Assembly: GCF_000023785.1 (NCBI RefSeq)
Contig: NC_012982.1
Coordinates: 2,852,001 to 2,916,000 of the forward strand
DNA: 64,000 nucleotides
Direction: 5' to 3'
Source: Hirschia baltica ATCC 49814
Lineage (GTDB): Bacteria; Pseudomonadota; Alphaproteobacteria; Caulobacterales; Hyphomonadaceae
The notes under the pieces were generated by a model. That model was not told the origin of the DNA. It made no database searches and saw only the letters and a list, made by a program, of their open reading frames with translations. Each line of letters opens with the position of its first letter. Within the stretch, counting starts at the first letter, position 1. The position numbers and the translations under genes were made by a program. This document shows positions 8,019 through 17,579 of the stretch, in pieces.

Positions 8019-9602
8019 TTACGCAATCTGAGCGCCTAACGGTATCGACGCCAGCGTCTGAACATCTGGTGCCTTTGGAATCGTCCAAGAAATACAAGCC
8101 CCCTCACTTATATTCGATTCAATCCAAATTTGCCCTTTATGGGCCTCCACAATTGTCTGACATGTAGCAAGACCAAGCCCCGTCCCCTCTTTTGAACCAG
8201 TAGAAAGATCAACAGCTAGCGGGTCAAATGCACGAGAGACGAACTCTGGATTAAAGCCCGTTCCATTATCCCGAAAAGACAAACGCCAAGCAGATTTCTC
8301 TTCTTTGACCTTCAAATAAATATTCAATTGTTGATCCGGAATGCGATACTTTATGCTGTTGGACATTAAGTTTAAAAATAGAGTCTCCAACATTGATGCA
8401 TCACAGATAATCTCTGCATCACCGTCTATTTCAATTCGACACTCTGCTTCATCTAAATCATTTTGTAGAAGCCTAGCTGAGGCATCAATAAGCTCCGAGA
8501 CTCGATACGTTGAAAATTTCGGCTGACGATACGCTGTTTTCGCATTATCAAGCGTCTTTTCTATAGTCTCGATCAACTTCTCTCCACCTGAGATGTTGCG
8601 ATTCAAATAAGTTTTTGCCCCTTCGACATTATCAGCTTCCAGCGCCTCAACAGCCAACTCGGAATATACTTTAAGGTTCCTAATGGGGGCCCTGAGATCA
8701 TGAGCCATATCGAACGCAAAACGCTTTAGATGTTGATTAGCAGTCGATAAATTCGAACTTAGCTCCGTAGCATTACTTTGGTATTCCTCAAGCAACGCAG
8801 AAATCCACCATGTCAGAACAGCTCCAGCAACAATACTCAGCCCCGCAAACATAACAAAGAGCACGCTTACAGAAGCATTTTCTATACTTCTCGATGGCAA
8901 AGCAAGAATATAAGACGCGAGAGGAACTGCGACCAATACCAACAATGATCTGCGTAGAACTCTTCCTCTTAAGCTGACCTGAAAAACAGTCATGCCGATA
9001 CCAAGGCGAGGATGCATAAGAACACACACAACCATAAACCACGTGATTAAAATCGACGTGTGAATAGCCATGGAGTCAAACGGTCCCGCGACCAATACAG
9101 CTCCATGGAAAAACAATAAATCCAAAGCTCTCAATAAGGATGTGCAACTTACACCAAGAGCAATAATCGCTATCGCTGTAGAAAAGAATTTAGCAAATGG
9201 AAAAAGCGCATAAGATAAACCAGCCAACATGAGAGCAAACTTGGTTGCGAGTGATGGCTCAAGCGCCCAAATACCCATCTCAGATCGGTCATTATCAAAA
9301 AGCAACAAAAACAACATACTGAGTGAAAGCAATGCACCAATTGTTGCTGAGACAATCACTCCAAAGCGACTAGACCGCAAGCTAAATATACATGCCACGC
9401 TCAGACTTATAATGCTAATCGCGGTAACAGGCTTCATCGAAGGCATGTCACTAAACACTGTTGTCAGTGTTGGAATAAAAGCACCCCAGCCAATTAATAA
9501 AACCGCTAGCGCAATAAACCCAATTAGTCCCGCATGTAATTCAAGCGATAAGAGCCAGCTTGGTATGCGATTCGAGCCAAAGGCTTTCGAATATCGTAAC
9601 AT
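8019..9602 (-). CDS. Membrane sensor histidine kinase
   Basis: 527 aa. Residues about 25-280 form seven or eight hydrophobic segments (a multi-spanning sensor without a large periplasmic domain). A HisKA dimerisation domain follows, with the phospho-acceptor in RFAFDMAHDLRAPIRN near 300, then a HATPase_c domain with N box (LFLNLMSNSIKYR), G1 (DNGTGFNP) and G2 (GTGLGLATC). It autophosphorylates and most likely passes phosphate to the receiver protein encoded 18 bp upstream in the same operon. The helical order and the MAHDLRAP box resemble phytochrome-like and WalK-like kinases, but there is no PAS, GAF or HAMP domain. Signal unknown. Confidence 0.9.
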   Translation of the reverse strand: MLRYSKAFGSNRIPSWLLSLELHAGLIGFIALAVLLIGWGAFIPTLTTVFSDMPSMKPVTAISIISLSVACIFSLRSSRFGVIVSATIGALLSLSMLFLLLFDNDRSEMGIWALEPSLATKFALMLAGLSYALFPFAKFFSTAIAIIALGVSCTSLLRALDLLFFHGAVLVAGPFDSMAIHTSILITWFMVVCVLMHPRLGIGMTVFQVSLRGRVLRRSLLVLVAVPLASYILALPSRSIENASVSVLFVMFAGLSIVAGAVLTWWISALLEEYQSNATELSSNLSTANQHLKRFAFDMAHDLRAPIRNLKVYSELAVEALEADNVEGAKTYLNRNISGGEKLIETIEKTLDNAKTAYRQPKFSTYRVSELIDASARLLQNDLDEAECRIEIDGDAEIICDASMLETLFLNLMSNSIKYRIPDQQLNIYLKVKEEKSAWRLSFRDNGTGFNPEFVSRAFDPLAVDLSTGSKEGTGLGLATCQTIVEAHKGQIWIESNISEGACISWTIPKAPDVQTLASIPLGAQIA

Positions 9603-9620
9603 CCCGTCTCCTATTGCTAA

Positions 9621-10022
9621 TTAAGCCCCAATAGGCACATAACCTGTAGACCAATATTCCACCAGACAGGTGGCAAACTTCCGATAATCGTCGAGTGATC
9701 CAGGTTTCTCAAAATAGCTGTTACAGCCCAGCTGATAGGCGCGATCTATATCTTGTTGATATGATGAACCAGATAGCATAATCACCGGTGTTTTATCACC
9801 TTCGCCGCGAAGCTGTTTTAGAACATCAAACCCATTCACTTTTGGCATTTTAATGTCCAAAACCACAAGATCAATTGGATTGCTCATGATGTGATTTGCT
9901 GCAATTTCAGATTCTGTCTCAGCCAATATGCTGACAGCGCCCGCTGCATTCAATGCCAATCTTAATAACTCAATACAATGTTCGTCATCGTCAACAATAA
10001 GAATGCTTTGTACCTTCGACAT
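9621..10022 (-). CDS. Single-domain response regulator
   Basis: 133 aa, a receiver domain only: ILIVDDDEHC (acidic pocket), phospho-acceptor Asp in LVVLDIKMPKVNG near residue 57, conserved Ser in VIMLSGSS and Lys in YFEKPGS. There is no output domain, as in CheY and Rcp1-type proteins. It is the first gene of a two-gene operon with the histidine kinase and is presumably its partner; the output would be protein-protein interaction or phosphorelay. Confidence 0.9.
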   Translation of the reverse strand: MSKVQSILIVDDDEHCIELLRLALNAAGAVSILAETESEIAANHIMSNPIDLVVLDIKMPKVNGFDVLKQLRGEGDKTPVIMLSGSSYQQDIDRAYQLGCNSYFEKPGSLDDYRKFATCLVEYWSTGYVPIGA

Positions 10023-10082
10023 AGTAACGGCTCACAACTGAAAGTTTCTTTTAATTGCTACATATATTTAGAGTGTTCAAGT

Positions 10083-10247
10083 TTACTCGCTCTTACCCCC
10101 AATCGGTTCGAGTGATTGAAATGAGTGCACAGACAACGCAAAAACGCAACTGGCATCCCAATTAATCAAAAGCCGATTGAAAGAGACAAAGTAAAAGTTT
10201 GCGCCTGCAAACAACAGTAATTGATCGCCGAAATCCATAGTCACCAT
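10083..10247 (-). CDS. Possible small protein, 54 aa
   Basis: An open frame beginning MVTMDFGDQLLLFAGANFY, preceded by a good ribosome-binding site (GGGGAGG, 5 nt before the ATG), 47 bp downstream of the lipoprotein gene on the same strand. No recognisable family. A longer version starting inside the upstream gene is less likely. It may be noncoding; the ribosome-binding site is the only positive evidence. Confidence 0.25.
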   Translation of the reverse strand: MVTMDFGDQLLLFAGANFYFVSFNRLLINWDASCVFALSVHSFQSLEPIGGKSE

Positions 10248-10294
10248 TAACGCCTCCCCACCTACGGAAAGGCGTTTTATTGCTCTGTCAGCGC

Positions 10295-11785
10295 CTAATG
10301 CGACGGCTGGATCGGAATAACCGCGCACTCATCGCCAATGACCGCAGATGGATCTGCAAGCCCCGGAAGATTGATAATAGCACGACGATATCTTGTTAAT
10401 GCGGGTGATCCAGCATCGGTTATTTGCGCGATTACATGCAAATTATATTCTGCTGGTGGCGTAAACTGATCCACTTTTGCTGTGCCAGCAATTTTCACGT
10501 GCGTATCTGCGCCCACCGTGTCACTTAGGGTCACCTCAGGTGCAAACCTGCCGCCCGCTTCACGATACCAAAACCAACGAATATCTAATGCATCACCATC
10601 TGGATCTGAAGAGCCGGTCGCACTTAGCACAATCTCTTCGCCCGGACAGGCATCAATATAGACAGGAGCGAAGCCATCCTCACCATTTAGTATAATTTCA
10701 GGTGCATGATTAGCCTGCGCAAAATCTGAGATCTGGCTCCATTGAATGCGTGAAGCAAAATCATTTTGAAAAGCCTCTCTCCAGCGCCAAATCGTCGCTT
10801 GAGGCGAGGAAAATGACTGCCCTCCATCACCTCTCAGACTATCAAACGTGGTTGTCCACAAACCAAGAAATGCAGCCATTTTTTCATAGCGGCCACCCCA
10901 TCCCCCCCAATCAGGTCTCTCAGGATCGCTTAACCCATTCGGAATCAAATTCAAAAAAGACGGCGTATCACCTTCCACAATATAAGCTGGTGGCGGGTAA
11001 AGCTTTCCCAGAGGACCTTGATCAATAATATGTTTTGAGAGCCAGTCCAAGCTTACGGTTTTCTGGTCCGCGCCGGGAACAGCTCTGGAAATTCCAGTCC
11101 ATGTCGCAAGACGATATTGCGTAAAACCATGAACATCCGACACCCAAAACAAAGATGGAAATTGTGACCGTGCCCACGGACCAGCATCATCTTGATCAGA
11201 AATCGAATACACTCTCAATTTAGAGAGAAAATCCACTAACTCATCCGAACTTCGTGTTTCTCGCACCGTCCACAATGCTTGCGCCAAGGTTGATGCACCA
11301 CCCCATACAGAAACCCAAACAGGCGCATCATCAGACTTATCAACCGTGTCGATAATCAATTGCGAAGCAGATGATTCAAAGCCTTCACCCACCCCCGTCA
11401 TTCCATATGTTGGATGCCCCGTGACAATGTTCTGGCGTATGTAAATCGCGTCTGGATAACGCGCATCGTGAACTTTTAAATTTTCGAAGACCTCTTCATA
11501 AGCATCGACCCGCTCTTCAATCAATTGAGGGTTCACTGTGGCAGGCAAATGCCTTGATGTGACAGCAGCTATGCCTTTTAGGTCAATTTCATTCGTATAC
11601 AGCAATAGCCGAACAAGAGATTCGGCATCGTCCGGTTCATTTCCAATATCTGTAAGTACAATTAATTGCGGACGAGCTGACTTTGTTTGTCTCTGAGTTT
11701 CAATCAGATCAGCCGGTTTTGGAGAAGCCGCACACGCCCCCAAAAGCAACATTGAAAATATAACGACTTTTGAAAAGCATCTCAT
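10295..11785 (-). CDS. Nucleoside-hydrolase-like (DUF1593/Sde182-type) lipoprotein
   Basis: 496 aa. A lipoprotein signal peptide (MLLLGAC, lipidated Cys near residue 18) is followed by a nucleoside-hydrolase-like domain starting RPQLIVLTDIGNEPDDAESLVRLLLY, where the DIGNEPDD acidic cluster corresponds to the metal site of nucleoside hydrolases. The middle (WVSVWGGASTLAQALW, YSISDQDDAGPWAR, WGGWGGRYEK) is characteristic of the family described for the cellulose-binding protein Sde_0182 of Saccharophagus, and the last 100 residues form an immunoglobulin-like domain (ATGSSDPDGDALDIRWFWY). Probable role is hydrolysis of a glycoside or N-riboside at the cell surface; substrate unknown. It stands downstream of a TonB receptor, separated by a terminator. 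Confidence 0.82.
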   Translation of the reverse strand: MRCFSKVVIFSMLLLGACAASPKPADLIETQRQTKSARPQLIVLTDIGNEPDDAESLVRLLLYTNEIDLKGIAAVTSRHLPATVNPQLIEERVDAYEEVFENLKVHDARYPDAIYIRQNIVTGHPTYGMTGVGEGFESSASQLIIDTVDKSDDAPVWVSVWGGASTLAQALWTVRETRSSDELVDFLSKLRVYSISDQDDAGPWARSQFPSLFWVSDVHGFTQYRLATWTGISRAVPGADQKTVSLDWLSKHIIDQGPLGKLYPPPAYIVEGDTPSFLNLIPNGLSDPERPDWGGWGGRYEKMAAFLGLWTTTFDSLRGDGGQSFSSPQATIWRWREAFQNDFASRIQWSQISDFAQANHAPEIILNGEDGFAPVYIDACPGEEIVLSATGSSDPDGDALDIRWFWYREAGGRFAPEVTLSDTVGADTHVKIAGTAKVDQFTPPAEYNLHVIAQITDAGSPALTRYRRAIINLPGLADPSAVIGDECAVIPIQPSH

Positions 11786-11858
11786 CGGATTTATTCCTTT
11801 GGATCATTTAGGAAGTCAGACGCACCAAGCATCACATGAATCCTGTCCACATAACAGA

Positions 11859-11893
11859 AAAGCGAGCCTCTTCTTTTACAAAAGGCTCGCTTT
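11859..11893 (-). terminator. Rho-independent terminator after the second TonB receptor
   Basis: Perfect 11-bp inverted repeat (AAAGCGAGCCT at 11859-11869, AGGCTCGCTTT at 11883-11893), 13-nt loop, 35 bp past the receptor stop codon. Confidence 0.8.
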
Positions 11894-11927
11894 ATTCATC
11901 TGACTATAATTACCTATCGAACTGCGA

Positions 11928-14225
11928 TTAGAACGAGTATGATAGTTGAGCACCAATATAGCGGTGACGGTTACGTGCAATCTGTTGAGCGTAACGACCA
12001 CCAGCAAGTGGAGCCACAAAGATTTGTGGAGTGTACACTTCATCCGTCAAGTTTTGACCAAAGATGCTGAATGTGTAACGCCCATCATCAGATTGAACAC
12101 CAAAGGAAGCATTCAACAAGCCGTAAGAATCTTGAACAGCATTTGGGTCTTGGTTGAGGTTTGTGAAGATTTCACTCTGCCATGTTCCGTTCACTTGAAC
12201 AAAACCATCAAATGGTAAAGTTTCAAATGGAATTTCCTGCCGGATCAAAGCAGTAAACTTTGTATCTGGAGAATATGGAACTGACTTTCCGCTCAAATCC
12301 TGCGTACCATTCACACAGCCCAATGCTTCTGTTTGACCAAGGTAACACTGGCTTCCTGGGAATTCTTCAAACTTGGCATCAATAAGAGCTGCACCAAAAT
12401 TAATACGTGTCAATTCAGTCGGACGATATACAAATTCAGCTTCAATCCCCTGCGTGATGACCTGCCCAGCATTGTCTAACAAGAATACAACATCATCAGT
12501 GTCTTGACGCTGCGCCTGGAAGTCATTGTAAGTCGTGTGGAATGCAGCAAGATATGTTGAAAGCTTTCCATCAAATGTGTTGAGTTTCAAACCAACTTCA
12601 AATGCATCCGAAATTTCAGGATCTACAGGCTGAGTTGTTTGAATTGTCCCAAGACTAAGATCAAAGCCGCCGCCTTTATACCCGCGCGAATAGCTTGCGT
12701 ATACGGATCCCGCATCACCAAGCAGTCTACGAACACCAATGTTTCCTGTGACAGCATCATCTTCTAAGCTGTCTGAGATATCAAGCAATGTCCCAATATC
12801 ACCCGGCAATGCGACATCACCTTCTACAAGCACATTCTCAGGATTTCTATACCCTACCCAAGAAAGCTCTTCACGTAATGCACGCACACCCCCGAAGACT
12901 GTCCAGTCCGGTGTTACAAACCAGTTACCGCTAGCAAAAGCAGACAAGTTTGTATTCTTTGCCGAACCATTAAACTGACCGCTTCGGTTTAGAAGGCTGT
13001 CACCTAAATTCCACTCCCAGCGACGCTTGAAAGTGCGATCAATTTCTGTCTGGAATGCAAACAATCCAACAAGAAAATCAAATTTTTCATACGTGGGAGA
13101 CGCAAGTCTGAATTCTTGACTTTTTTGCGTTAGCTCAGTCGTACCATTGTTATAATTGAAGTTAAAAAATGGCATTGCCTGAGGCTCTTCAAACGGCAAC
13201 TGGTCAATATCCAAATTGCTGTCGATAGTGAAATCACGCCACGCAGTTACAGATGTTAACTCGAAATCATTGTCAAAGCTGTAAACAGCCTTTGCAGACA
13301 AACCACTTTGTTCTGAATTACTGTAAACACCACCATTAATGTTAACCTGATCATTGTCAGGACCAACGACTACTGGTGCAATCAGGTTAGCAGCCGTTTC
13401 ACCAGATGCCTCTGAAAAGAACCCACGAATTGTGTATGTCGGTGTCGCTTCACTATTACGGTGATCACCGATAAAAGTCACTTTCAAGGCATCCGTTGGA
13501 TTAAACTCAAGTTTACCACGTGCACCCCAAACGTCATATCCGTTTAGTTTTTCGCCATTGTATACGTTTTCAGTGACTCCATCGAGCTGCTTGCTATATG
13601 CAGAAAGTCTCCATCCAGCAGTATCACCAATTGGCCCAGATAAACTTCCACGAGCCTCCAATTGACCGTCTTCTGCGACGAGCGCATCAAAATCGCCAGA
13701 AAAAACATCAGAAGGTGCTTTTGTCGTCACAGAGACAACACCCGCGGACGCATTTTTACCAAATAATGTACTCTGCGGCCCACGCAGGACCTCAACGCGT
13801 TCAATATCAATTAGGTCTTGAAAAGCCTGACCAGAGCGCGCCATCACCACGTCATCAACAACAACAGATACTGACGGTTCCACAGCAGATGAGAATACAG
13901 AAGTTCCCATACCGCGAATATTCAAAGAGCTACTTAGGTCGTTGCTTCCCTTTGTAAATGTCAAACTGGGAGAAACTTCTACGATAGAGTCCACAGCTCC
14001 AATCATGTTGTTTTCTAGATCATCTCCAGTAACAACATTTACAGCCACAGGTACTTGCTGAAGAGTCTCTTCACGGCGAGTGGCAGTCACAATAATTGTG
14101 TCCAAGTTTCGCGTTTTAGTTTCTGTCTCTTGCGTAGCAGCAGCCTCTTGTGCCGCAGCAGGCAATGCATAACTGACACCCAACACAATCGTGGACGTCA
14201 TCAGAATTGATCTCAAATGTTTCAT
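11928..14225 (-). CDS. TonB-dependent receptor, 765 aa
   Basis: Outer-membrane receptor of the common alphaproteobacterial type. Signal peptide to residue 25 (ALPAAAQ), TonB box (LDTIIVTATRREETLQQVPVAV), plug with TFTKGSNDLSSSLNIRGMGT, VVVDDVVMARSGQAFQDL and IERVEVLRGPQSTLFGKNASAGVVSVTTK, then a 22-strand-type barrel ending IGAQLSYSF. The FGKNASAG signature belongs to a large family used for diverse organic substrates. GGGAGG lies 6 nt before the ATG. It lies downstream of an MFS transporter gene on the same strand but behind a strong terminator, so it likely has its own promoter in 14226-14507. Association with the gentisate genes is by proximity only. Confidence 0.92.
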   Translation of the reverse strand: MKHLRSILMTSTIVLGVSYALPAAAQEAAATQETETKTRNLDTIIVTATRREETLQQVPVAVNVVTGDDLENNMIGAVDSIVEVSPSLTFTKGSNDLSSSLNIRGMGTSVFSSAVEPSVSVVVDDVVMARSGQAFQDLIDIERVEVLRGPQSTLFGKNASAGVVSVTTKAPSDVFSGDFDALVAEDGQLEARGSLSGPIGDTAGWRLSAYSKQLDGVTENVYNGEKLNGYDVWGARGKLEFNPTDALKVTFIGDHRNSEATPTYTIRGFFSEASGETAANLIAPVVVGPDNDQVNINGGVYSNSEQSGLSAKAVYSFDNDFELTSVTAWRDFTIDSNLDIDQLPFEEPQAMPFFNFNYNNGTTELTQKSQEFRLASPTYEKFDFLVGLFAFQTEIDRTFKRRWEWNLGDSLLNRSGQFNGSAKNTNLSAFASGNWFVTPDWTVFGGVRALREELSWVGYRNPENVLVEGDVALPGDIGTLLDISDSLEDDAVTGNIGVRRLLGDAGSVYASYSRGYKGGGFDLSLGTIQTTQPVDPEISDAFEVGLKLNTFDGKLSTYLAAFHTTYNDFQAQRQDTDDVVFLLDNAGQVITQGIEAEFVYRPTELTRINFGAALIDAKFEEFPGSQCYLGQTEALGCVNGTQDLSGKSVPYSPDTKFTALIRQEIPFETLPFDGFVQVNGTWQSEIFTNLNQDPNAVQDSYGLLNASFGVQSDDGRYTFSIFGQNLTDEVYTPQIFVAPLAGGRYAQQIARNRHRYIGAQLSYSF

Positions 14226-14565
14226 TCTATCCTCCCTTTGGACCTATTATTTGAATTTGCGTAACTCTTTTTCAGGACAATCCCTCAAGCAGGAGATTAA
14301 ATGTAACGCGTCTTTTTGAGCTTAAATGCGAAGCTTGACCATCCATCTTAATTAACCCAACGCATTCCTACGCAACTCGATGATTTGAATATCTGAATAT
14401 TCCTCATTGTGCAACTAGTTTTCCAATGCGGTATATAAAATGAAAGGGTAGTGTGGAGTATTTGCCACGGTTTTGAAAACCAACACGCTTTAAAAAACAA
14501 CAAAAAACGCCCCCGCTAATTAGCAGGGGCGCTTCTGGGAGGTGCTCTTAAATCTGAATTTAAAT
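14226..14565. promoter_or_regulatory. Intergenic region: TonB receptor promoter region plus MFS terminator
   Basis: 340 bp without a gene. The right end carries the MFS terminator hairpin; the left part, next to the receptor start, should hold its promoter, but I cannot assign boxes confidently. Confidence 0.4.
14508..14531 (-). terminator. Strong rho-independent terminator of the MFS gene
   Basis: Stem CGCCCC-C-GCTA / TAGC-A-GGGGCG with one mismatch and a 2-4-nt loop, 34 bp after the stop. Read leftwards it is followed by TTTTTTGTTGTTTTTT. Confidence 0.88.
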
Positions 14566-15930
14566 TCAAGAGCTAGTGTGTTGTTTAACCGTTTCGATAG
14601 CTTTCACATGATTTTGAAATCCAAGGATAAGCAAAATAAAAGCTAAGGGTGAAAACACCAAATTTGTAATCGCCAATGAGTATGGCAGCGCAGCTGAATC
14701 ACCAAAACCAATATCAGTTATCAAAGCCACAATTGTTGGCCCAAGCCCTGCTCCAAGTAAGTTTACTCCCAGCATGAAGATAGCAACCACCTGGGCCCTC
14801 ATGCGATTGGGTGTAATTTCTTGAAGCGCGGCAAAACAACCGCCAAATGGAAACCCAGCACAGAAGTTCATCACTCCAATTAGGATAAGCGCTAAGGTCG
14901 GCGTGCTCATAAGTGGGTAAAGTATCGTTACCGGAATCAATGCACCAAAAGCAAACAGAGGGGCGATAAGGTTTGCACGGACATGACCCATTTTCTTTAG
15001 ATAACTTGCAACGAAACCACCCAGTAAAGCACCACTCGCACCACAGAAAACCACAACTGGGCCATAAGCTGCACCTATCTGTCCCGCATCCCAATCGAAT
15101 TTACGTTGAAAGAAAGCCGGTATCCAAGCAGACCCAGATTGACCAACAAGTATAAGAAATGCCAAGCCCAGAATAATACCAGCATAACTCTTCCAATTAA
15201 GACCAGCATAAGCTTTCATCTCTTGAAAACTCATGGAAGTTTCTGCTTTTTTCGTTAAACCACGCCGCTTAGGTTCTTTAACAAACATAAAAATCGCAGC
15301 TAGCAACATTCCCGGTGCTCCCACAATAAGGAAGGGCACCTGCCACGGATCTAACGTTCCCAAAATCGGAACAGTAATAGGCCCAACTTCATTTAGGTGC
15401 GTGATGATTGACCCACCAATAATCAAAGCAGCTCCACCACCTAGATAAATTCCAGTTGAAAACAAACCTAAAGCAGTCGGCAACCGATCTTTTGGAAACA
15501 TGTCTGCCAATAAAGACTGGGCTGCCGGAGTAAATCCACCCTCACCTGCCCCCACACCAATACGCGCTAAAAGCAGCATGATATAATTTTGTGCCAACCC
15601 ACAAAAACAAGTCATAACACTCCATAGAGATATCGCTGCAACAACGATATTCCGACGGTTCGTTGAATCTGCCAATCGCGCTATTGGAATACCAACAGCA
15701 ACATAAAAAAGAGAAAACGTTAGGCCGTATAGGATGCTAATCAAAGTATCACTTACCTGAAAAGCCTCTTTAATCGGCTCAACAAGCATAGCTAATATTT
15801 GGCGATCAACGAATGCCAGAGAGTTAGCAAACGTTAATAGAATTGCAACAGTCCATGCCACGGCTGGCTTTGGCCAATCTGAGTCATGGCTCTTTACTTC
15901 GTCACTAGTCTTTTCAGACACCTGGCTCAT
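14566..15930 (-). CDS. MFS transporter, spinster-like
   Basis: 454-aa twelve-helix inner-membrane transporter. The first half has the MFS motif A region (GIPIARLADSTNRRNIVV near 80-97) and RIGVGAGEGGFTPAAQSLLADMFPKDR near 120-146, which mark the spinster-like subfamily common in proteobacteria. A strong Shine-Dalgarno (GGAGGAG) precedes the ATG. It stands just downstream of the gentisate genes on the same strand, 319 bp away, and could import gentisate or a precursor hydroxybenzoate; this is inference from position, since the subfamily has very diverse substrates. Confidence 0.88.
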   Translation of the reverse strand: MSQVSEKTSDEVKSHDSDWPKPAVAWTVAILLTFANSLAFVDRQILAMLVEPIKEAFQVSDTLISILYGLTFSLFYVAVGIPIARLADSTNRRNIVVAAISLWSVMTCFCGLAQNYIMLLLARIGVGAGEGGFTPAAQSLLADMFPKDRLPTALGLFSTGIYLGGGAALIIGGSIITHLNEVGPITVPILGTLDPWQVPFLIVGAPGMLLAAIFMFVKEPKRRGLTKKAETSMSFQEMKAYAGLNWKSYAGIILGLAFLILVGQSGSAWIPAFFQRKFDWDAGQIGAAYGPVVVFCGASGALLGGFVASYLKKMGHVRANLIAPLFAFGALIPVTILYPLMSTPTLALILIGVMNFCAGFPFGGCFAALQEITPNRMRAQVVAIFMLGVNLLGAGLGPTIVALITDIGFGDSAALPYSLAITNLVFSPLAFILLILGFQNHVKAIETVKQHTSS

Positions 15931-16249
15931 TTTGGTCTCCTCCTTCTGGGTAAATTGCTAACCAACCCAGTTATTATTCTTATGTCAGCACAGCTAAGAT
16001 ATTGCATACAAAAAATTTACCATTGAAGAATTTATTTCATCATAGTGAAACAAATTTAGACCATCAAAAATTTCAAAACTCTTTTGATGACTTATCACGC
16101 AAAGGAGCCCCTACTGATCTCGAGTCTATGGAAATACAAGGGTCACCCGGTCAAACATTATCTGTTACATCTTTTCTCATAACGCTAATCACCAGAAAAA
16201 GTTTAATTGCAATCCTAGAGTGTTTTACTGATATTAAACCCAACACGCG
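15931..16249. other. Intergenic region between gentisate genes and MFS transporter
   Basis: 319 bp. Holds the MFS ribosome-binding site and presumably its promoter. A rightward open frame here (16002-16253) starts with TTG and has no recognisable family, so I do not call it a gene. No clear hairpin. Confidence 0.35.
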
Positions 16250-16888
16250 TTAAACAGCATCTGGCTGGTTTTCTGGCATCGCCCTTTTAAACGCATCCAA
16301 AGTGAGACATTTCGCTTCGATTTCCATAAGACGCTCCCACTTCATAGAGGCACCGAAACGACGGGCGTTTACAAGCTGAGGAATAAGGCAAACATCCGCC
16401 AAAGTCACATCCTCACCAAAACAAAATGGTCCTGATTGCCTTTTGATTAAGGCTTCACACGCATCTAATCCCTCATTTATCGTCGTCGCAGCCCAGGCAT
16501 TGACTTGATCTTCATCCAGCCCAAGAGCTGACAATCTTTGAAGAATTTTCAGATTTTGAATAGGATGTATATCGCATGCAATAACCTGCGAAAACGCCCG
16601 AACTCTAGCGCGCTCAATTGCATTATCAGGCAAAAGCTTGGGCGTTGGAATAATCTCATCCAAATATTCGCAGATTGCGAGACTTTGCGTCAAAACCGTA
16701 TCATTGCTCTCTAATGCCGGAACAAAACCTTGTGGGTTTAGCTTCAGAAAAGCCTCACTATTTTGTTCATTTTTACGGAGTTTATATCCGAATTGCTCAT
16801 AGGAAACACCCTTCAGATTCAATGCAATACGAACCCGATAGGATGCTCCAGAACGAAAAAAACCGTGAAGAGTATACTGACTAGTCAA
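16250..16888 (-). CDS. Maleylpyruvate isomerase (zeta-class GST family), NagL/MaiA-like
   Basis: Glutathione-dependent cis-trans isomerase that would convert maleylpyruvate to fumarylpyruvate in the gentisate pathway. N-terminal thioredoxin-like GST domain with the zeta signature HGFFRSGASYRVRIALNLKG (SSxxYRVRIALNLK in the family), then LNPQGFVPALE and TQSLAICEYLDE, and an all-helical C-terminal domain (DIHPIQNLKILQ, GEDVTLADVCLIPQ). A TTG start at 16933 would overlap the upstream gene by 53 bp; the TTG at 16888 is preferred because it has GGAGA about 8 nt upstream, overlaps by only 8 bp and aligns with the family start. Context with gentisate dioxygenase and a fumarylpyruvate hydrolase favours maleylpyruvate over maleylacetoacetate; a MaiA for the latter is encoded at 50847-51491. 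Confidence 0.82.
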   Translation of the reverse strand: MTSQYTLHGFFRSGASYRVRIALNLKGVSYEQFGYKLRKNEQNSEAFLKLNPQGFVPALESNDTVLTQSLAICEYLDEIIPTPKLLPDNAIERARVRAFSQVIACDIHPIQNLKILQRLSALGLDEDQVNAWAATTINEGLDACEALIKRQSGPFCFGEDVTLADVCLIPQLVNARRFGASMKWERLMEIEAKCLTLDAFKRAMPENQPDAV

Positions 16889-17579
16889 CGGGAGTTTCTC
16901 CAACTTTGACAGTACAGGCTGTAAGTCCGTCAATTGTCACCGAGATTTCATCACCAGTGACAACCGGTCCGACACCTGCAGGCGTTCCAGTATAGATCAA
17001 ATCACCTGGCTCAAGACGGTAGAATTTAGAAATGTAGGCTACGACCTCTTCTACATCCCAAATCAACTCGGCCAAATCACCATCTTGCTTCACTTCACCA
17101 TTTACAGTCAGCTTGATTGAGCCTTTGCTCATGTCGTGCACATCTGAAGCTTTGTGTAATAAACCAATTGGAGAAGACTCTTCTACATTTTTACCAGTAT
17201 CCCAAGGACGACCTTTTTCTCTGGCTTCTAATTGCAGATCACGACGCGTCATATCCAAACCTGTCGCATAACCATAAATATAATCACGCGCAGAGTCGAC
17301 AGGAATGTTACGTCCCGCTTTTCCAACAGCTATAACTAGTTCTGCTTCATAGTGAAAATTTTCAGTGCAAGGCGGGTACATAATTGTTGCACCAGATGGC
17401 ACAATTGTTTCAGCCCATTTAGTAAAGAAAAATGGAAGTTCACGGTCTGGGTCACGGCCCATTTCCCGCGCATGAGCAGCATAATTTCTACCAATACAGA
17501 AAATACGACTTACCGGATAGGTTTCTCCACTAGTCGTTTCCGTTAGAGTTGTTTTTTTAGGTTCAAACACATTGCTCAT
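16881..17579 (-). CDS. Fumarylpyruvate hydrolase (FAH family), NagK-like
   Basis: 232 aa, the short FAH-domain type. It begins with the catalytic-lid region and IFCIGRNYAAHAREMG; metal ligands are visible in FHYEAELVIAVGK and YGYATGLDMTRRDLQ, and the C-terminal part has YTGTPAGVGPVVTGDEI. In the gentisate pathway this enzyme splits fumarylpyruvate to fumarate and pyruvate. Start chosen at the ATG 17579, which overlaps the dioxygenase stop as ATGA with AGGGAGA 8 nt upstream; a GTG at 17585 is the alternative. Order dioxygenase-hydrolase-isomerase supports the assignment. Confidence 0.87.
   Translation of the reverse strand: MSNVFEPKKTTLTETTSGETYPVSRIFCIGRNYAAHAREMGRDPDRELPFFFTKWAETIVPSGATIMYPPCTENFHYEAELVIAVGKAGRNIPVDSARDYIYGYATGLDMTRRDLQLEAREKGRPWDTGKNVEESSPIGLLHKASDVHDMSKGSIKLTVNGEVKQDGDLAELIWDVEEVVAYISKFYRLEPGDLIYTGTPAGVGPVVTGDEISVTIDGLTACTVKVGETPVD

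Noticed and set aside
10083-10328. Longer 81-aa version of the small frame
   Set aside because: Its start lies inside the lipoprotein gene and has no ribosome-binding site; only the shorter form is plausible.
16002-16253. 83-aa open frame between the MFS and isomerase genes
   Set aside because: TTG start, no ribosome-binding site, no recognisable family, and it overlaps the end of the opposite-strand isomerase gene.
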